Source: Oscillospiraceae bacterium
GTDB lineage: Bacteria > Bacillota > Clostridia > Oscillospirales > Ruminococcaceae
Length of the DNA stretch: 25,564 nt
Direction of reading: 5' to 3'
NCBI GenBank assembly: GCA_031253365.1
Contig: JAIRWE010000112.1
Location: 1 to 25,564, forward strand
In this document: piece by piece, positions 1 through 7,167 of the stretch
Layout: every line of letters begins with the position of its first letter
How positions within the stretch are numbered: position 1 is the stretch's first letter
Made by a program: the position numbers and the translations under genes
Notes under the pieces: model-generated
What the model was told of the DNA's origin: nothing
The model's database searches: none
The model's input: the letters and a program-made list of their open reading frames with translations, nothing else

Positions 1-44
1 GGGCCGATTCCGTCCCCGCCGATTACGGTAATCGTTTTATCCAA
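1..44 (-). CDS. leuB: 3-isopropylmalate dehydrogenase, N-terminal fragment (runs off left edge)
   Basis: Reading leftward from a TTG at 44-42, the first codons give (M)DKTITVIGGDGIGP. This is the characteristic beginning of LeuB, which oxidatively decarboxylates 3-isopropylmalate with NAD in leucine synthesis. A GGGAGG ribosome site sits about nine bases before the TTG, which supports that start although it is not ATG. Only 14 full codons are in the window. The gene lies 18 bases after the methyltransferase stop, so the EcoRV-like RM pair separates it from leuC and leuD. A paralogous isocitrate or tartrate dehydrogenase would begin similarly, but the leuCD context makes leuB by far the likeliest. 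Confidence 0.85.
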   Translation of the reverse strand, partial: MDKTITVIGGDGIG

Positions 45-62
45 GTTTTTGTCCCTCCCGGG

Positions 63-908
63 TTAGAAATTAGTCAACAGAGCTTCGGTCATTGAATTTC
101 TGTTATGCTCCTTCGCTCCGACGAAATAGAAATGCTCCTGCGTTATTTTATTGTATTCGTTCCACAACAGCGATATATACGGGTTGCTGCGATACCTGTT
201 TGAATCCCAGGTGGAAAGCAAAAATCGCGCCTTGCTTTCAAGCAAACAAGTCTTTAGCCGCACTTCCTGTTCTTCGTTCCAGCTGTCGTAATAATCAACG
301 TGCCTTCCGATGTAAGGGGGGTCGCAGTAGATAAAGACGTTTCCGTCTGCCGACGCTATTGTTTTCTCGAACGGTTGGCACAAGAATGTCCAGTTATTAT
401 GGCGAATCTTTTCCTCAAAGTGCTTTACCTGATTGACGATTTTAGTGATATACGCCTTGGCAAATCGCCCGGGTTTATGCCCGTAAGGCACATTATAGCC
501 GTTATTCTTATTGAAACGTATCATTCCGTTAAAGCAGGAACGATTAAGAAAAAGGAAGTCCAACGGATTATGCTCGTTATTAAATCGCTCCCTGACAAAA
601 TAATAATGCTCGCCGCCTTTCTCGGCTAATAAAGTCCCTTGCTCACTCAAAAACTCTCGAACGACGTTCGGGGTTACGGCACCGCTTTTAAGCCGATTGT
701 AAAAATCGATAATATGCGGATTGATATCGGCAAACACGGCGTTTTTCCCTGCCACGTTCAAACCCACCGCCGCAGAACCCATGAACGGTTCAATCCACGT
801 GGTGTCGTCATCCATCAAAACCGACGCTTTTATCAAAGGCACAATTTTTGATTTAATGCCCTGCATTTTGAAAGGCGGTATAAAAACCTTGTCTTTATTG
901 TAAATCAT
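63..908 (-). CDS. EcoRV-type D12-class adenine-N6 DNA methyltransferase
   Basis: The 281-residue protein is a Type II modification enzyme expected to methylate adenine in the site cut by the neighbouring nuclease. Seen in the sequence: a D12 (Dam-like) N-terminus with QGIKSK near residues 16-21, the AdoMet motif EPFMGSA near 40-46, and the catalytic motif DPPY at 196-199 followed by IGRHVDYYDSW. The segments RERFNN and LNRSCFNGMIRFN resemble M.EcoRV closely as I remember it (M.EcoRV is about 298 residues). It starts with ATG at 908-906, overlapping the endonuclease stop as ATGA, with AAGGTG upstream, so the two genes are translationally coupled. Base composition is lower in GC than leuC/leuD. 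The gene contains a GATATC site at 723-728, the presumed target. Confidence 0.93.
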   Translation of the reverse strand: MIYNKDKVFIPPFKMQGIKSKIVPLIKASVLMDDDTTWIEPFMGSAAVGLNVAGKNAVFADINPHIIDFYNRLKSGAVTPNVVREFLSEQGTLLAEKGGEHYYFVRERFNNEHNPLDFLFLNRSCFNGMIRFNKNNGYNVPYGHKPGRFAKAYITKIVNQVKHFEEKIRHNNWTFLCQPFEKTIASADGNVFIYCDPPYIGRHVDYYDSWNEEQEVRLKTCLLESKARFLLSTWDSNRYRSNPYISLLWNEYNKITQEHFYFVGAKEHNRNSMTEALLTNF

Positions 909-1786
909 TGCGGTTTCACCTTGCTTGAACGGGATTGGCTTGTAACATTCTTAATGTCCGCCGACAAATTACGATAAGCGATGTATTCGTCAAACGTGTT
1001 CATCTTTTTTCTTTCACCGTCTTTCGTTTCAATTTGAATTTTACCGAAATTCGTCCAGTAATCGTCGAATACTTCTTCGCCCGCTTTGGCGAACACCCCG
1101 TTGCCGCTCAGTATATCGGCAATGTTTTTGATGCCGCCTATGTTGGAGGTATTGCCGCTACCGCTTTTATCGCTCGCGATTTTCCACTTCTCGGCGGCGA
1201 AAAACGTAAACCCGTTTATTACGGAGGGGATACTCTCCAGTTCGCTGACGGAATATCCGCGAGTTTCAAATCCGGCGGTCAATATCGCCCGCGAGTAGAT
1301 TATACCGAGGCAGAAGTGTCCGCAATATTCATTGTAGGGGTATTGAATGTTTTTGGCGCTTTCGCGGTTTATAAAGTATTCGCCGTGTGAACCGAGCGTA
1401 AACCCGTTGCAAAAACCGGGACGTTTTTCGTTTGTATAGGTGGTTTTCAGGTCAACCGCGAACTTTATTTCCGAATTTTTCTTGTTGATAAAAGTCATAT
1501 CGGGATAATAATTCTGGTACCTTGCTAATTCCAAAGAACATCCGATACTATCCGCAAATCCGAGAAAATGCGGGAACAAGTGCAGTTCAAGCAGTTTTGA
1601 TATAACTTTCGTATCTTGTGAAATCGTGTAAACGTTCCCGAACACGTCTACAAAGCCCTTTACGGTCCAATCACCGTTGAGGACAATAAATTTTTCGAGG
1701 GTCGGAGCGAAGTTTGAAAGTTCTTTCGCGAATATGTCTTTTTCCTTATGATATTTAACGCTTAATTTATCTGCGCGCTTACTCAC
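905..1786 (-). CDS. EcoRV-like Type II restriction endonuclease
   Basis: The 293-residue protein matches R.EcoRV over its core. The block QNYYPDMTF (residues 91-99) followed by VDLKTTYTN (111-119) supplies the metal-binding catalytic residues Asp96, Asp112 and Lys114, equivalent to EcoRV Asp74, Asp90 and Lys92. Glu67 may correspond to EcoRV Glu45. The DNA-recognition loop GSGNTSN (209-215) is nearly identical to the EcoRV R-loop that contacts GATATC, so the same specificity is inferred. It is longer than EcoRV (about 245 residues), with about 20-30 extra N-terminal residues and a longer C-terminus. The start is GTG at 1786-1784, overlapping the leuD stop as GTGA; GAAAGGA inside the end of leuD is the ribosome site. 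No controller gene accompanies it, so expression probably depends on the leu operon. Confidence 0.93.
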   Translation of the reverse strand: MSKRADKLSVKYHKEKDIFAKELSNFAPTLEKFIVLNGDWTVKGFVDVFGNVYTISQDTKVISKLLELHLFPHFLGFADSIGCSLELARYQNYYPDMTFINKKNSEIKFAVDLKTTYTNEKRPGFCNGFTLGSHGEYFINRESAKNIQYPYNEYCGHFCLGIIYSRAILTAGFETRGYSVSELESIPSVINGFTFFAAEKWKIASDKSGSGNTSNIGGIKNIADILSGNGVFAKAGEEVFDDYWTNFGKIQIETKDGERKKMNTFDEYIAYRNLSADIKNVTSQSRSSKVKPQ

Positions 1787-2277
1787 GGTATAATTCCTTT
1801 CGATATTGACTTCAACAGCCCGCCGCTTTTTATGATTTCCTTAATAAAATCGGGGAAGGGTTCCGCTTTATAGCTCTTGCCCGCGGTTAAGTCCGTGACC
1901 GTTCCGGCGTCGAAGTCGATTTGGACCTCGTCGCCCTTTCTTATTTCCCGCGCCGCCGCCGGACATTCGAGGATGGGCAGCCCTATGTTAATCGCGTTGC
2001 GGTAAAAGATTCTCGCGAAGGTTTCGGCGATAACGCAGGCAATCCCGCTTTCCTTAATGGCGGCGGGCGCGTGTTCGCGGGAGCTCCCGCAACCGAAGTT
2101 GGCTCCCCCCACGATTATGTCGCCCCGCCTGACGTTTTCCGAGAATTTCGCGTCGATGTCCTCCATACAGTGTGCGGCAAGCTCCTTAACGTCCGATGTG
2201 TTAAGATACCGCGCCGGAATGATAACGTCGGTATCGACGTTATCCCCGTACTTATGAACAAAACCCCGTGCCTGCAT
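1783..2277 (-). CDS. leuD: 3-isopropylmalate dehydratase small subunit
   Basis: The 164-residue protein is the small subunit of isopropylmalate isomerase, which pairs with LeuC to interconvert 2- and 3-isopropylmalate. It has the family's N-terminus (GDNVDTDVIIPARYL), the conserved GGANFGCGSSREHAP loop near 57-71 and AETFARIFYRNAINIGLP near 84-101. Length is normal for the short LeuD class. The start ATG at 2277 follows a run of seven Gs that may act as ribosome site, 27 bases after the leuC stop. The last codons (SISKGIIP) are AT-rich and contain the GAAAGGA that serves the endonuclease, so the extreme C-terminus may have been altered when the RM pair arrived. Short LeuCD pairs can also act on citramalate or homoaconitate; the adjacent leuB favours leucine. 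Confidence 0.96.
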   Translation of the reverse strand: MQARGFVHKYGDNVDTDVIIPARYLNTSDVKELAAHCMEDIDAKFSENVRRGDIIVGGANFGCGSSREHAPAAIKESGIACVIAETFARIFYRNAINIGLPILECPAAAREIRKGDEVQIDFDAGTVTDLTAGKSYKAEPFPDFIKEIIKSGGLLKSISKGIIP

Positions 2278-2304
2278 AATACGCCCCCCCGCGTCCTTTT
2301 TTTA

Positions 2305-3555
2305 TTACGGGCAGCTCAGTTTCCCGGTGAGCGCGCTGTGCGCCGCCGTCGCCGGGCTCGCCAAATAGACTTCGCTTCCGGTATGCCCCATTCTCCCCAC
2401 GAAATTGCGGTTCGTCGTAGCCACGCACCTTTCCCCCTCGGCGAGAATTCCGGTGTGTCCGCCCAGGCACGGTCCGCAGGTCGGCGTGTTGAACACGCAC
2501 CCCGCCCGCACGAAAATCTCGGCGTACCCGAGCCGTATACATTCCAGAAAAACCCTTTGCGTGGCGGGGATGACTATGCACCGCACGCCCCGCGCGACCT
2601 TCCCGCCTTTGAGGATTTCCGCCGCCGTCCGCATATCCGAAAGCCGCCCGTTGGTACAGCTGCCTATGACGACCTGGTCTATCCCCACGCCGCCGGCGTC
2701 GCCGACCGCCTTTACGTTGTCCGGCGAATGGGGGAACGCCGCCATGGGTCTTACGGCACTCAAATCAATGTCGAAAACCCCGGCGTACCGCGCGTTGGCG
2801 TCGGGGGCGAAGGCTTCATACCCCCGCGTGACTTTGTCGCTTATGTAATCCCGCGTAATCCCGTCAACCTCAAAGACGCCGTTCTTCGCCCCCGCCTCGA
2901 CGACCATGTTCGCCATGCACAGACGGTCGTCAATCGAAAGGCTTCCCATTCCCTCCCCGCCGAACTCCATCGACTTATACAGCGCGCCGTCCGCCCCCGT
3001 AATTCCGATAATGTGCAAAATAACGTCCTTGCCCGAAACGTACCCGCCGCACCTGCCCCTCAAATTGAACCGCAGGGCTTCGGGGACTTTGAACCACGTT
3101 TCCCCCGTCGCCATTCCCGCCGCCATATCGGTGGAACCCACCCCCGTCGAGAACGCGCCGAGCGCCCCGTAGGTACAGGTATGGCTGTCCGCGCCGATAA
3201 TCAGCTCCCCCGGCGCCGCAAGCCCCTCTTCCGGTAAAAGCGCGTGTTCCACGCCCGCCCTTCCCGAATCATAAAAACGCCCGATGCCGTGCTTCGCGGC
3301 GAATTCGCGGCACTGCTTGCATTGCGCCGCCGCCTTAATGTCCTTGTTGGGCGTAAAGTGGTCCATAACCATAACAATTTTTTCCGCGTCGAAAACCCTG
3401 TCGAAACCCGCTTTCTCAAACTCGTTGACTGCCACGGGGGAGGTTATGTCGTTCCCGAGAACCAAATCGACCTTCGCCCTGACGAGCTGCCCCGCCGTTA
3501 CCTCTTCAAGCCCCGCCCGCCTCGCGAGGATTTTCTGCGACATTGTCATCGCCAT
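2305..3555 (-). CDS. leuC: 3-isopropylmalate dehydratase large subunit
   Basis: The 416-residue protein is the short aconitase-superfamily form of LeuC found in Clostridia and archaea. It carries the three cysteine ligands of the [4Fe-4S] cluster: Cys300 in SCTNGR, and Cys360 and Cys363 in TCGPC. Other landmarks are MDHFTPNKD near 64-72, GADSHTCTYGALGAFSTGVGS near 121-141 and a C-terminal SPATAAHSALTG. The protein begins with three closely spaced Met codons; the first (3555) is chosen because AAAGGAG in the end of nadC lies about ten bases upstream. It follows the nadC stop by one base, so nadBC and leuCD are one transcription unit. It works in the cytoplasm with LeuD. Confidence 0.97.
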   Translation of the reverse strand: MAMTMSQKILARRAGLEEVTAGQLVRAKVDLVLGNDITSPVAVNEFEKAGFDRVFDAEKIVMVMDHFTPNKDIKAAAQCKQCREFAAKHGIGRFYDSGRAGVEHALLPEEGLAAPGELIIGADSHTCTYGALGAFSTGVGSTDMAAGMATGETWFKVPEALRFNLRGRCGGYVSGKDVILHIIGITGADGALYKSMEFGGEGMGSLSIDDRLCMANMVVEAGAKNGVFEVDGITRDYISDKVTRGYEAFAPDANARYAGVFDIDLSAVRPMAAFPHSPDNVKAVGDAGGVGIDQVVIGSCTNGRLSDMRTAAEILKGGKVARGVRCIVIPATQRVFLECIRLGYAEIFVRAGCVFNTPTCGPCLGGHTGILAEGERCVATTNRNFVGRMGHTGSEVYLASPATAAHSALTGKLSCP

Positions 3556-3556
3556 T

Positions 3557-4414
3557 CTATACGCTCTCCTTTGCCCACTTCATGGAAATATCCAACGCCT
3601 TCGCGCTGTGCGTGAGCGAACCCATGCTGATTATATCCACGCCCGTCTCGGCGACGGCGCGAATGTTCTCGGCGGTGACGTTCCCGCTGGCTTCCAGCTT
3701 CGCCCTGCCGTCGGCGAGTTTCACGGCCTGCCGCATCATATCAAGCGGCATATTGTCCAGCATAATAATCTGCGCGCGCGCCGAAAGCGCCTCGGCAAGC
3801 TCTTCGAGGCTTCTGACCTCGACCTCGATTACCACCGTATGCCCCGCCCGCGAGCGCAAAGCCTCGACCGCCGCGGTTATTCCGCCGTAAGCGTCTATAT
3901 GGTTGTCCTTGATTAAAGCCGCCGCCGACAGGTTATATCTGTGGTTGCTCCCGCCGCCGCACAGCACCGCGTACTTTTGCAGGGCGCGCAGCCCCGGAAG
4001 CGTCTTGCGCGTGTCGGCGAGCCGCGCCCGCGTTCCCTGCACCGCGTCGGCGCAAAGCCTCGTGAATGTGGCAACCCCGCTCATGTGCTGCAAAATGTTA
4101 AGCGCGACGCGCTCGGCTTTAAGCATCGAAACGGCGCTGCCGCTGATTTGCGCGACGACGTTGCCGTTTTCGATAACCTCGCCGTCCGTGAAAAGCGGCT
4201 TCGTCTTTATGTCGCCGTCCAGCAGGGTGAAAACCCTCAACGCCGCGAAAATCCCCGACAAAACGCCGTCCGCCTTCGCCACGAAGAAGGCTTTGCCCGC
4301 GCTGCCGCGCTCTATCAGCAAATCCGTCGTGACGTCGATATAATTGACGTCCTCCGCGAGGGCGCGGGTGATAACGTCGTCAACGTAAAAATCGGGCAGT
4401 TTCGGTAAAATCAT
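3557..4414 (-). CDS. nadC: Nicotinate-nucleotide pyrophosphorylase (carboxylating)
   Basis: The 285-residue enzyme converts quinolinate and PRPP to nicotinate mononucleotide in de novo NAD synthesis. Diagnostic motifs are ERVALNILQHMSGVAT, DTRKTLPGLR (the Arg-Lys pair that contacts quinolinate), GGGSNHRYNLSAAALIKDNHI, and the phosphate-binding C-terminal part EASGNVT and ISMGSLTHS. An upstream in-frame ATG at 4471 would add 19 residues, but the ATG at 4414 is preferred: it overlaps the nadB stop as ATGA, has AAAGGAGAGG seven bases upstream, and gives a protein starting MILPKLPDFYVDDVI as expected for the family. nadA (quinolinate synthase) is not in the window and must lie elsewhere if the pathway is complete. 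Confidence 0.97.
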   Translation of the reverse strand: MILPKLPDFYVDDVITRALAEDVNYIDVTTDLLIERGSAGKAFFVAKADGVLSGIFAALRVFTLLDGDIKTKPLFTDGEVIENGNVVAQISGSAVSMLKAERVALNILQHMSGVATFTRLCADAVQGTRARLADTRKTLPGLRALQKYAVLCGGGSNHRYNLSAAALIKDNHIDAYGGITAAVEALRSRAGHTVVIEVEVRSLEELAEALSARAQIIMLDNMPLDMMRQAVKLADGRAKLEASGNVTAENIRAVAETGVDIISMGSLTHSAKALDISMKWAKESV

Positions 4415-5907
4415 CGTTCCTCTCCTTTCGGGCCGCCCGCCGCCTTGACGACGTCGCTTAAAATCAGCCACGCCGCCGTCGCGAGGGACTTCGTTTCCGC
4501 GAAATCGGGGCTTATCTCAAATTCGCCGCTTTCAAGGAGCGTCTTTATCCGCGCGACGCGGGCAAGCCCGCTGTTCGCTTCGGCGTACTCGGGCGTCACG
4601 AAAAATGAGCTTTGCATTATATCGCGAAGCTGTTCGCGAAGCCCGGCGGGAACGCTCCGCCCGCCGCCGCCGGGGAAATCGGGCAGCGAAACCTCGTCGC
4701 CGCTTTCGCCGCGCGGCGCGCGAAGGTTAATGTCCTCCGCCGCGAGCCGCGAGAACACAAGCGCCTCCAACAGGGAATTGCTGGCGAGGCGGTTCAGCCC
4801 GTGAACGCCCGTGTGGGCGCATTCCCCCGCCGCGTACAGCCCCTCCACGCAGGTTCTCCCCGTGCTGCCGCCGACGGCTATCCCCCCCATTAAATAATGC
4901 TGGCAGGGGTAAACGGGAACCGGTTCTTTGGTCAAATCATACCCCTCTTCACGCAATCTGCGGTAAATCATCGGGAAACGCGCTTTTACGAACTCGCCGT
5001 CCTTATGCGATATATCCAGATAGAAATCGTCGCTGCCCGTCTTTCTGCCTTCTTCGATAATACAGCGTGAAACCACGTCGCGGGGGGCAAGCTCCTTGCG
5101 GACGGGTTCGTATTTTTCCATAAAACGCTCTTTGTCGCGGTTATAAAGATAGGCGCCCTCGCCGCGCAAAGCCTCCGAAATGAGGAAACGCTCGCGGTTG
5201 TTCTTATCGGCGAAAGCCGTCGGGTGAAACTGGATGTAATTCATCTTCATTATTTTCGCGCCCAGATTGTAAGCGAACTGTATGCCGTCGCCCGTCGCCG
5301 TGGCGGAATTTGTGGTGAAATTATAAACTCTGCCTATTCCCCCCGTTGCGAGAACGCACAGCTTTGTGGTATAATAACGGAGCGCGCCGCCGACGTCCGC
5401 CATCGCGGTGAAATAGTCGCCGTGCTTTTCGAGTTGCAGCAAATGCGCGTTTTCAAGGCAATCGACATTTTCAAGGACGCGGACTTTCTCAATCAGCGAC
5501 GTGACAATCTCGTAACCCGTGCTGTCCTTGTGGTGCGCTATCCTGTTGCGGGAATGACCACCTTCCAGAGCCAAAGCGATCGAGCCGTCCGAATTCTTGT
5601 CGAAGTCCACGCCCAGACCGAGCAGCTTTTCTATGTTTTCCGGGCCGCGCTCCACAAGAATACGCAGATTCTCAAGGTTGTTCTCGTGGCCGCCCGCGAT
5701 AAGCGAATCGTTTATGTGCAGCTCAAAATCGTCGTCGGCTTTGTCTATGACGGCGGCGACGCCGCCCTGCGCCAACGCGGAATTGCACAAGGTCATGGCG
5801 CGTTTGGACAGCATGAGGACTTTAAGGCGGCTGTCAAGGTTATACGCGGCGTAAAGCCCGGAAACGCCCGCGCCCGCTATTATCACGTCGTATCTCTTAA
5901 AAAGCAT
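4411..5907 (-). CDS. nadB: L-aspartate oxidase
   Basis: The 498-residue flavoprotein oxidises L-aspartate to iminoaspartate, the first step of de novo NAD synthesis. Seen here: the FAD dinucleotide-binding motif GAGVSGLYAA near residues 11-20, SALAQGGVAAV, the EGGHSRNRIAHHKDSTG stretch, ATGGIGRVYNFTTNS, and the C-terminal flavin signature with YAAGECAHTGVHGLNRLASNSLLEALV. Length is slightly short of the usual 510-540 residues, the C-terminal helical domain being compact. Start ATG at 5907 has GAGG seven bases upstream. It is the first gene of the nad-leu operon. Its start lies 27 bases from the divergent hflX start, so its promoter must overlap hflX coding sequence; no convincing boxes were found. 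Confidence 0.97.
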   Translation of the reverse strand: MLFKRYDVIIAGAGVSGLYAAYNLDSRLKVLMLSKRAMTLCNSALAQGGVAAVIDKADDDFELHINDSLIAGGHENNLENLRILVERGPENIEKLLGLGVDFDKNSDGSIALALEGGHSRNRIAHHKDSTGYEIVTSLIEKVRVLENVDCLENAHLLQLEKHGDYFTAMADVGGALRYYTTKLCVLATGGIGRVYNFTTNSATATGDGIQFAYNLGAKIMKMNYIQFHPTAFADKNNRERFLISEALRGEGAYLYNRDKERFMEKYEPVRKELAPRDVVSRCIIEEGRKTGSDDFYLDISHKDGEFVKARFPMIYRRLREEGYDLTKEPVPVYPCQHYLMGGIAVGGSTGRTCVEGLYAAGECAHTGVHGLNRLASNSLLEALVFSRLAAEDINLRAPRGESGDEVSLPDFPGGGGRSVPAGLREQLRDIMQSSFFVTPEYAEANSGLARVARIKTLLESGEFEISPDFAETKSLATAAWLILSDVVKAAGGPKGEER

Positions 5908-5934
5908 AGGGCAACCTCAAAGAAAGGACTTATC

Positions 5935-7167
5935 ATGACGGAAAAATCAAGCGAAAACATCGCCGTTCTCGCGGGGATTGACACGGGCGGGTATGACGCG
6001 GACGCGTCAATGGACGAACTGCGCGAGCTTGCGAAGACGGCGGGGGTCGAAACCGCCGCGTTCCTCATCCAAAAGCGACCTTCCCCCGACCCCGCCACCG
6101 TTCTGGGAGGGGGTAAAATCGAGGAAGTAAAAGGGCTTTGCGACGCCTTTGAAGCGGACTTGGTAATCTTCGACACGGAACTGACCGCCGTGCAGATTCG
6201 CAATATAGAAAAAATCACCGAAAGGCGCGTAATCGACCGCACCACGCTGATTCTCGACATCTTCGCGCGGCGCGCCGTTTCCGGCGAAGGGAAATTGCAG
6301 GTGGAGCTGGCGCAGCTCAAATACCGGTTTTCGCGGCTGGGCGGGCTGGGGACGTCCCTTTCTCGCTTGGGCGGCGGGATAGGAACGCGCGGTCCGGGCG
6401 AAACCCGGCTTGAAACCGACCGCAGACATATCAGGCGCAGAATAGGCAAACTGACGGCGGAGCTTGAAGAGCTGACCGCCCGCAGGGATTTCTCGCGGCG
6501 GCGGCGCAAAAAGGACGGCGTCCTCACCGGGGCGATTGTCGGCTACACCAACGCGGGGAAATCCACGCTGCTGAACGCGCTGACGGGCGCGGGCGTCGCC
6601 GCGCGGGACAAGCTGTTCGCGACGCTCGACCCCACAATGCGGGGGGTTGAACTCCCCGACGGGAGAAACCTCGTGCTCGTCGATACCGTAGGGCTGCTCA
6701 GGCGACTGCCGCACAAACTGGTGGAGGCGTTCAAGTCCACGCTTGAAGAAGCGGCGAACGCCGACATAATCCTGCACGTCCGCGACGTTTCCGACCCCGA
6801 AGCCGACGAAAAAGCGCGGGTGGCGGGGGAAATTCTGGCGGAGCTGGGGGCGGGCGGCATCCCGACCGTGAACGTGTTAAACAAGTGCGACATCGCGGAA
6901 AACAACCTCCCCGAAAACGAAAACACGGTTAAAATCTCCGCGAAAAACGGGGAGGGGCTGCTTCGCCTGCTTGAAGTCACCGCCGCCAATCTGCCCGGCG
7001 GCGGCAAGCGCGTGAAGCTGCTCCTGCCCTTCGACAAAGCGGGCGAGGCGGCGAAAATCCGCGCGAACGGAAAGGTCTTTTCCGAGGAATACACCGCGCG
7101 GGGTCTGGCGATAGACGCGCTGGTGGAAGAAAAACTGCTCAAATCGCTTAAAGGCTATGAGTTATGA
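5935..7167 (+). CDS. hflX: Ribosome-associated GTPase HflX
   Basis: The 410-residue GTPase binds the large ribosomal subunit and can split stalled or hibernating ribosomes under stress. The N-terminal HflX domain contains LGGGKIEEV near 57-65 and the linker GLGTSLSRLGGGIGTRGPGETRLE near 137-160, diagnostic of HflX. The GTPase domain has G1 GYTNAGKST (203-211), G2-like LFATLDPT, G3 DTVGL and G4 NKCD. A long upstream extension is open in frame, but ATG 5935 is chosen because AAAGGA lies six bases before it and the extension is antisense to nadB. The stop overlaps the convergent galK stop by 13 bases, with no terminator between them, so the two transcripts probably overlap. Confidence 0.97.
   Translation: MTEKSSENIAVLAGIDTGGYDADASMDELRELAKTAGVETAAFLIQKRPSPDPATVLGGGKIEEVKGLCDAFEADLVIFDTELTAVQIRNIEKITERRVIDRTTLILDIFARRAVSGEGKLQVELAQLKYRFSRLGGLGTSLSRLGGGIGTRGPGETRLETDRRHIRRRIGKLTAELEELTARRDFSRRRRKKDGVLTGAIVGYTNAGKSTLLNALTGAGVAARDKLFATLDPTMRGVELPDGRNLVLVDTVGLLRRLPHKLVEAFKSTLEEAANADIILHVRDVSDPEADEKARVAGEILAELGAGGIPTVNVLNKCDIAENNLPENENTVKISAKNGEGLLRLLEVTAANLPGGGKRVKLLLPFDKAGEAAKIRANGKVFSEEYTARGLAIDALVEEKLLKSLKGYEL

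Noticed and set aside
1921..3237. 438-codon plus-strand open frame opposite leuC and leuD
   Set aside because: It is antisense to two well-supported genes, Arg/Pro-rich as expected for a GC-rich shadow frame, and has no ribosome site or recognisable motif.
5224..5934. N-terminal extension of hflX by 237 codons
   Set aside because: The extension is antisense to nadB, does not resemble HflX, and the ATG at 5935 has its own ribosome site.
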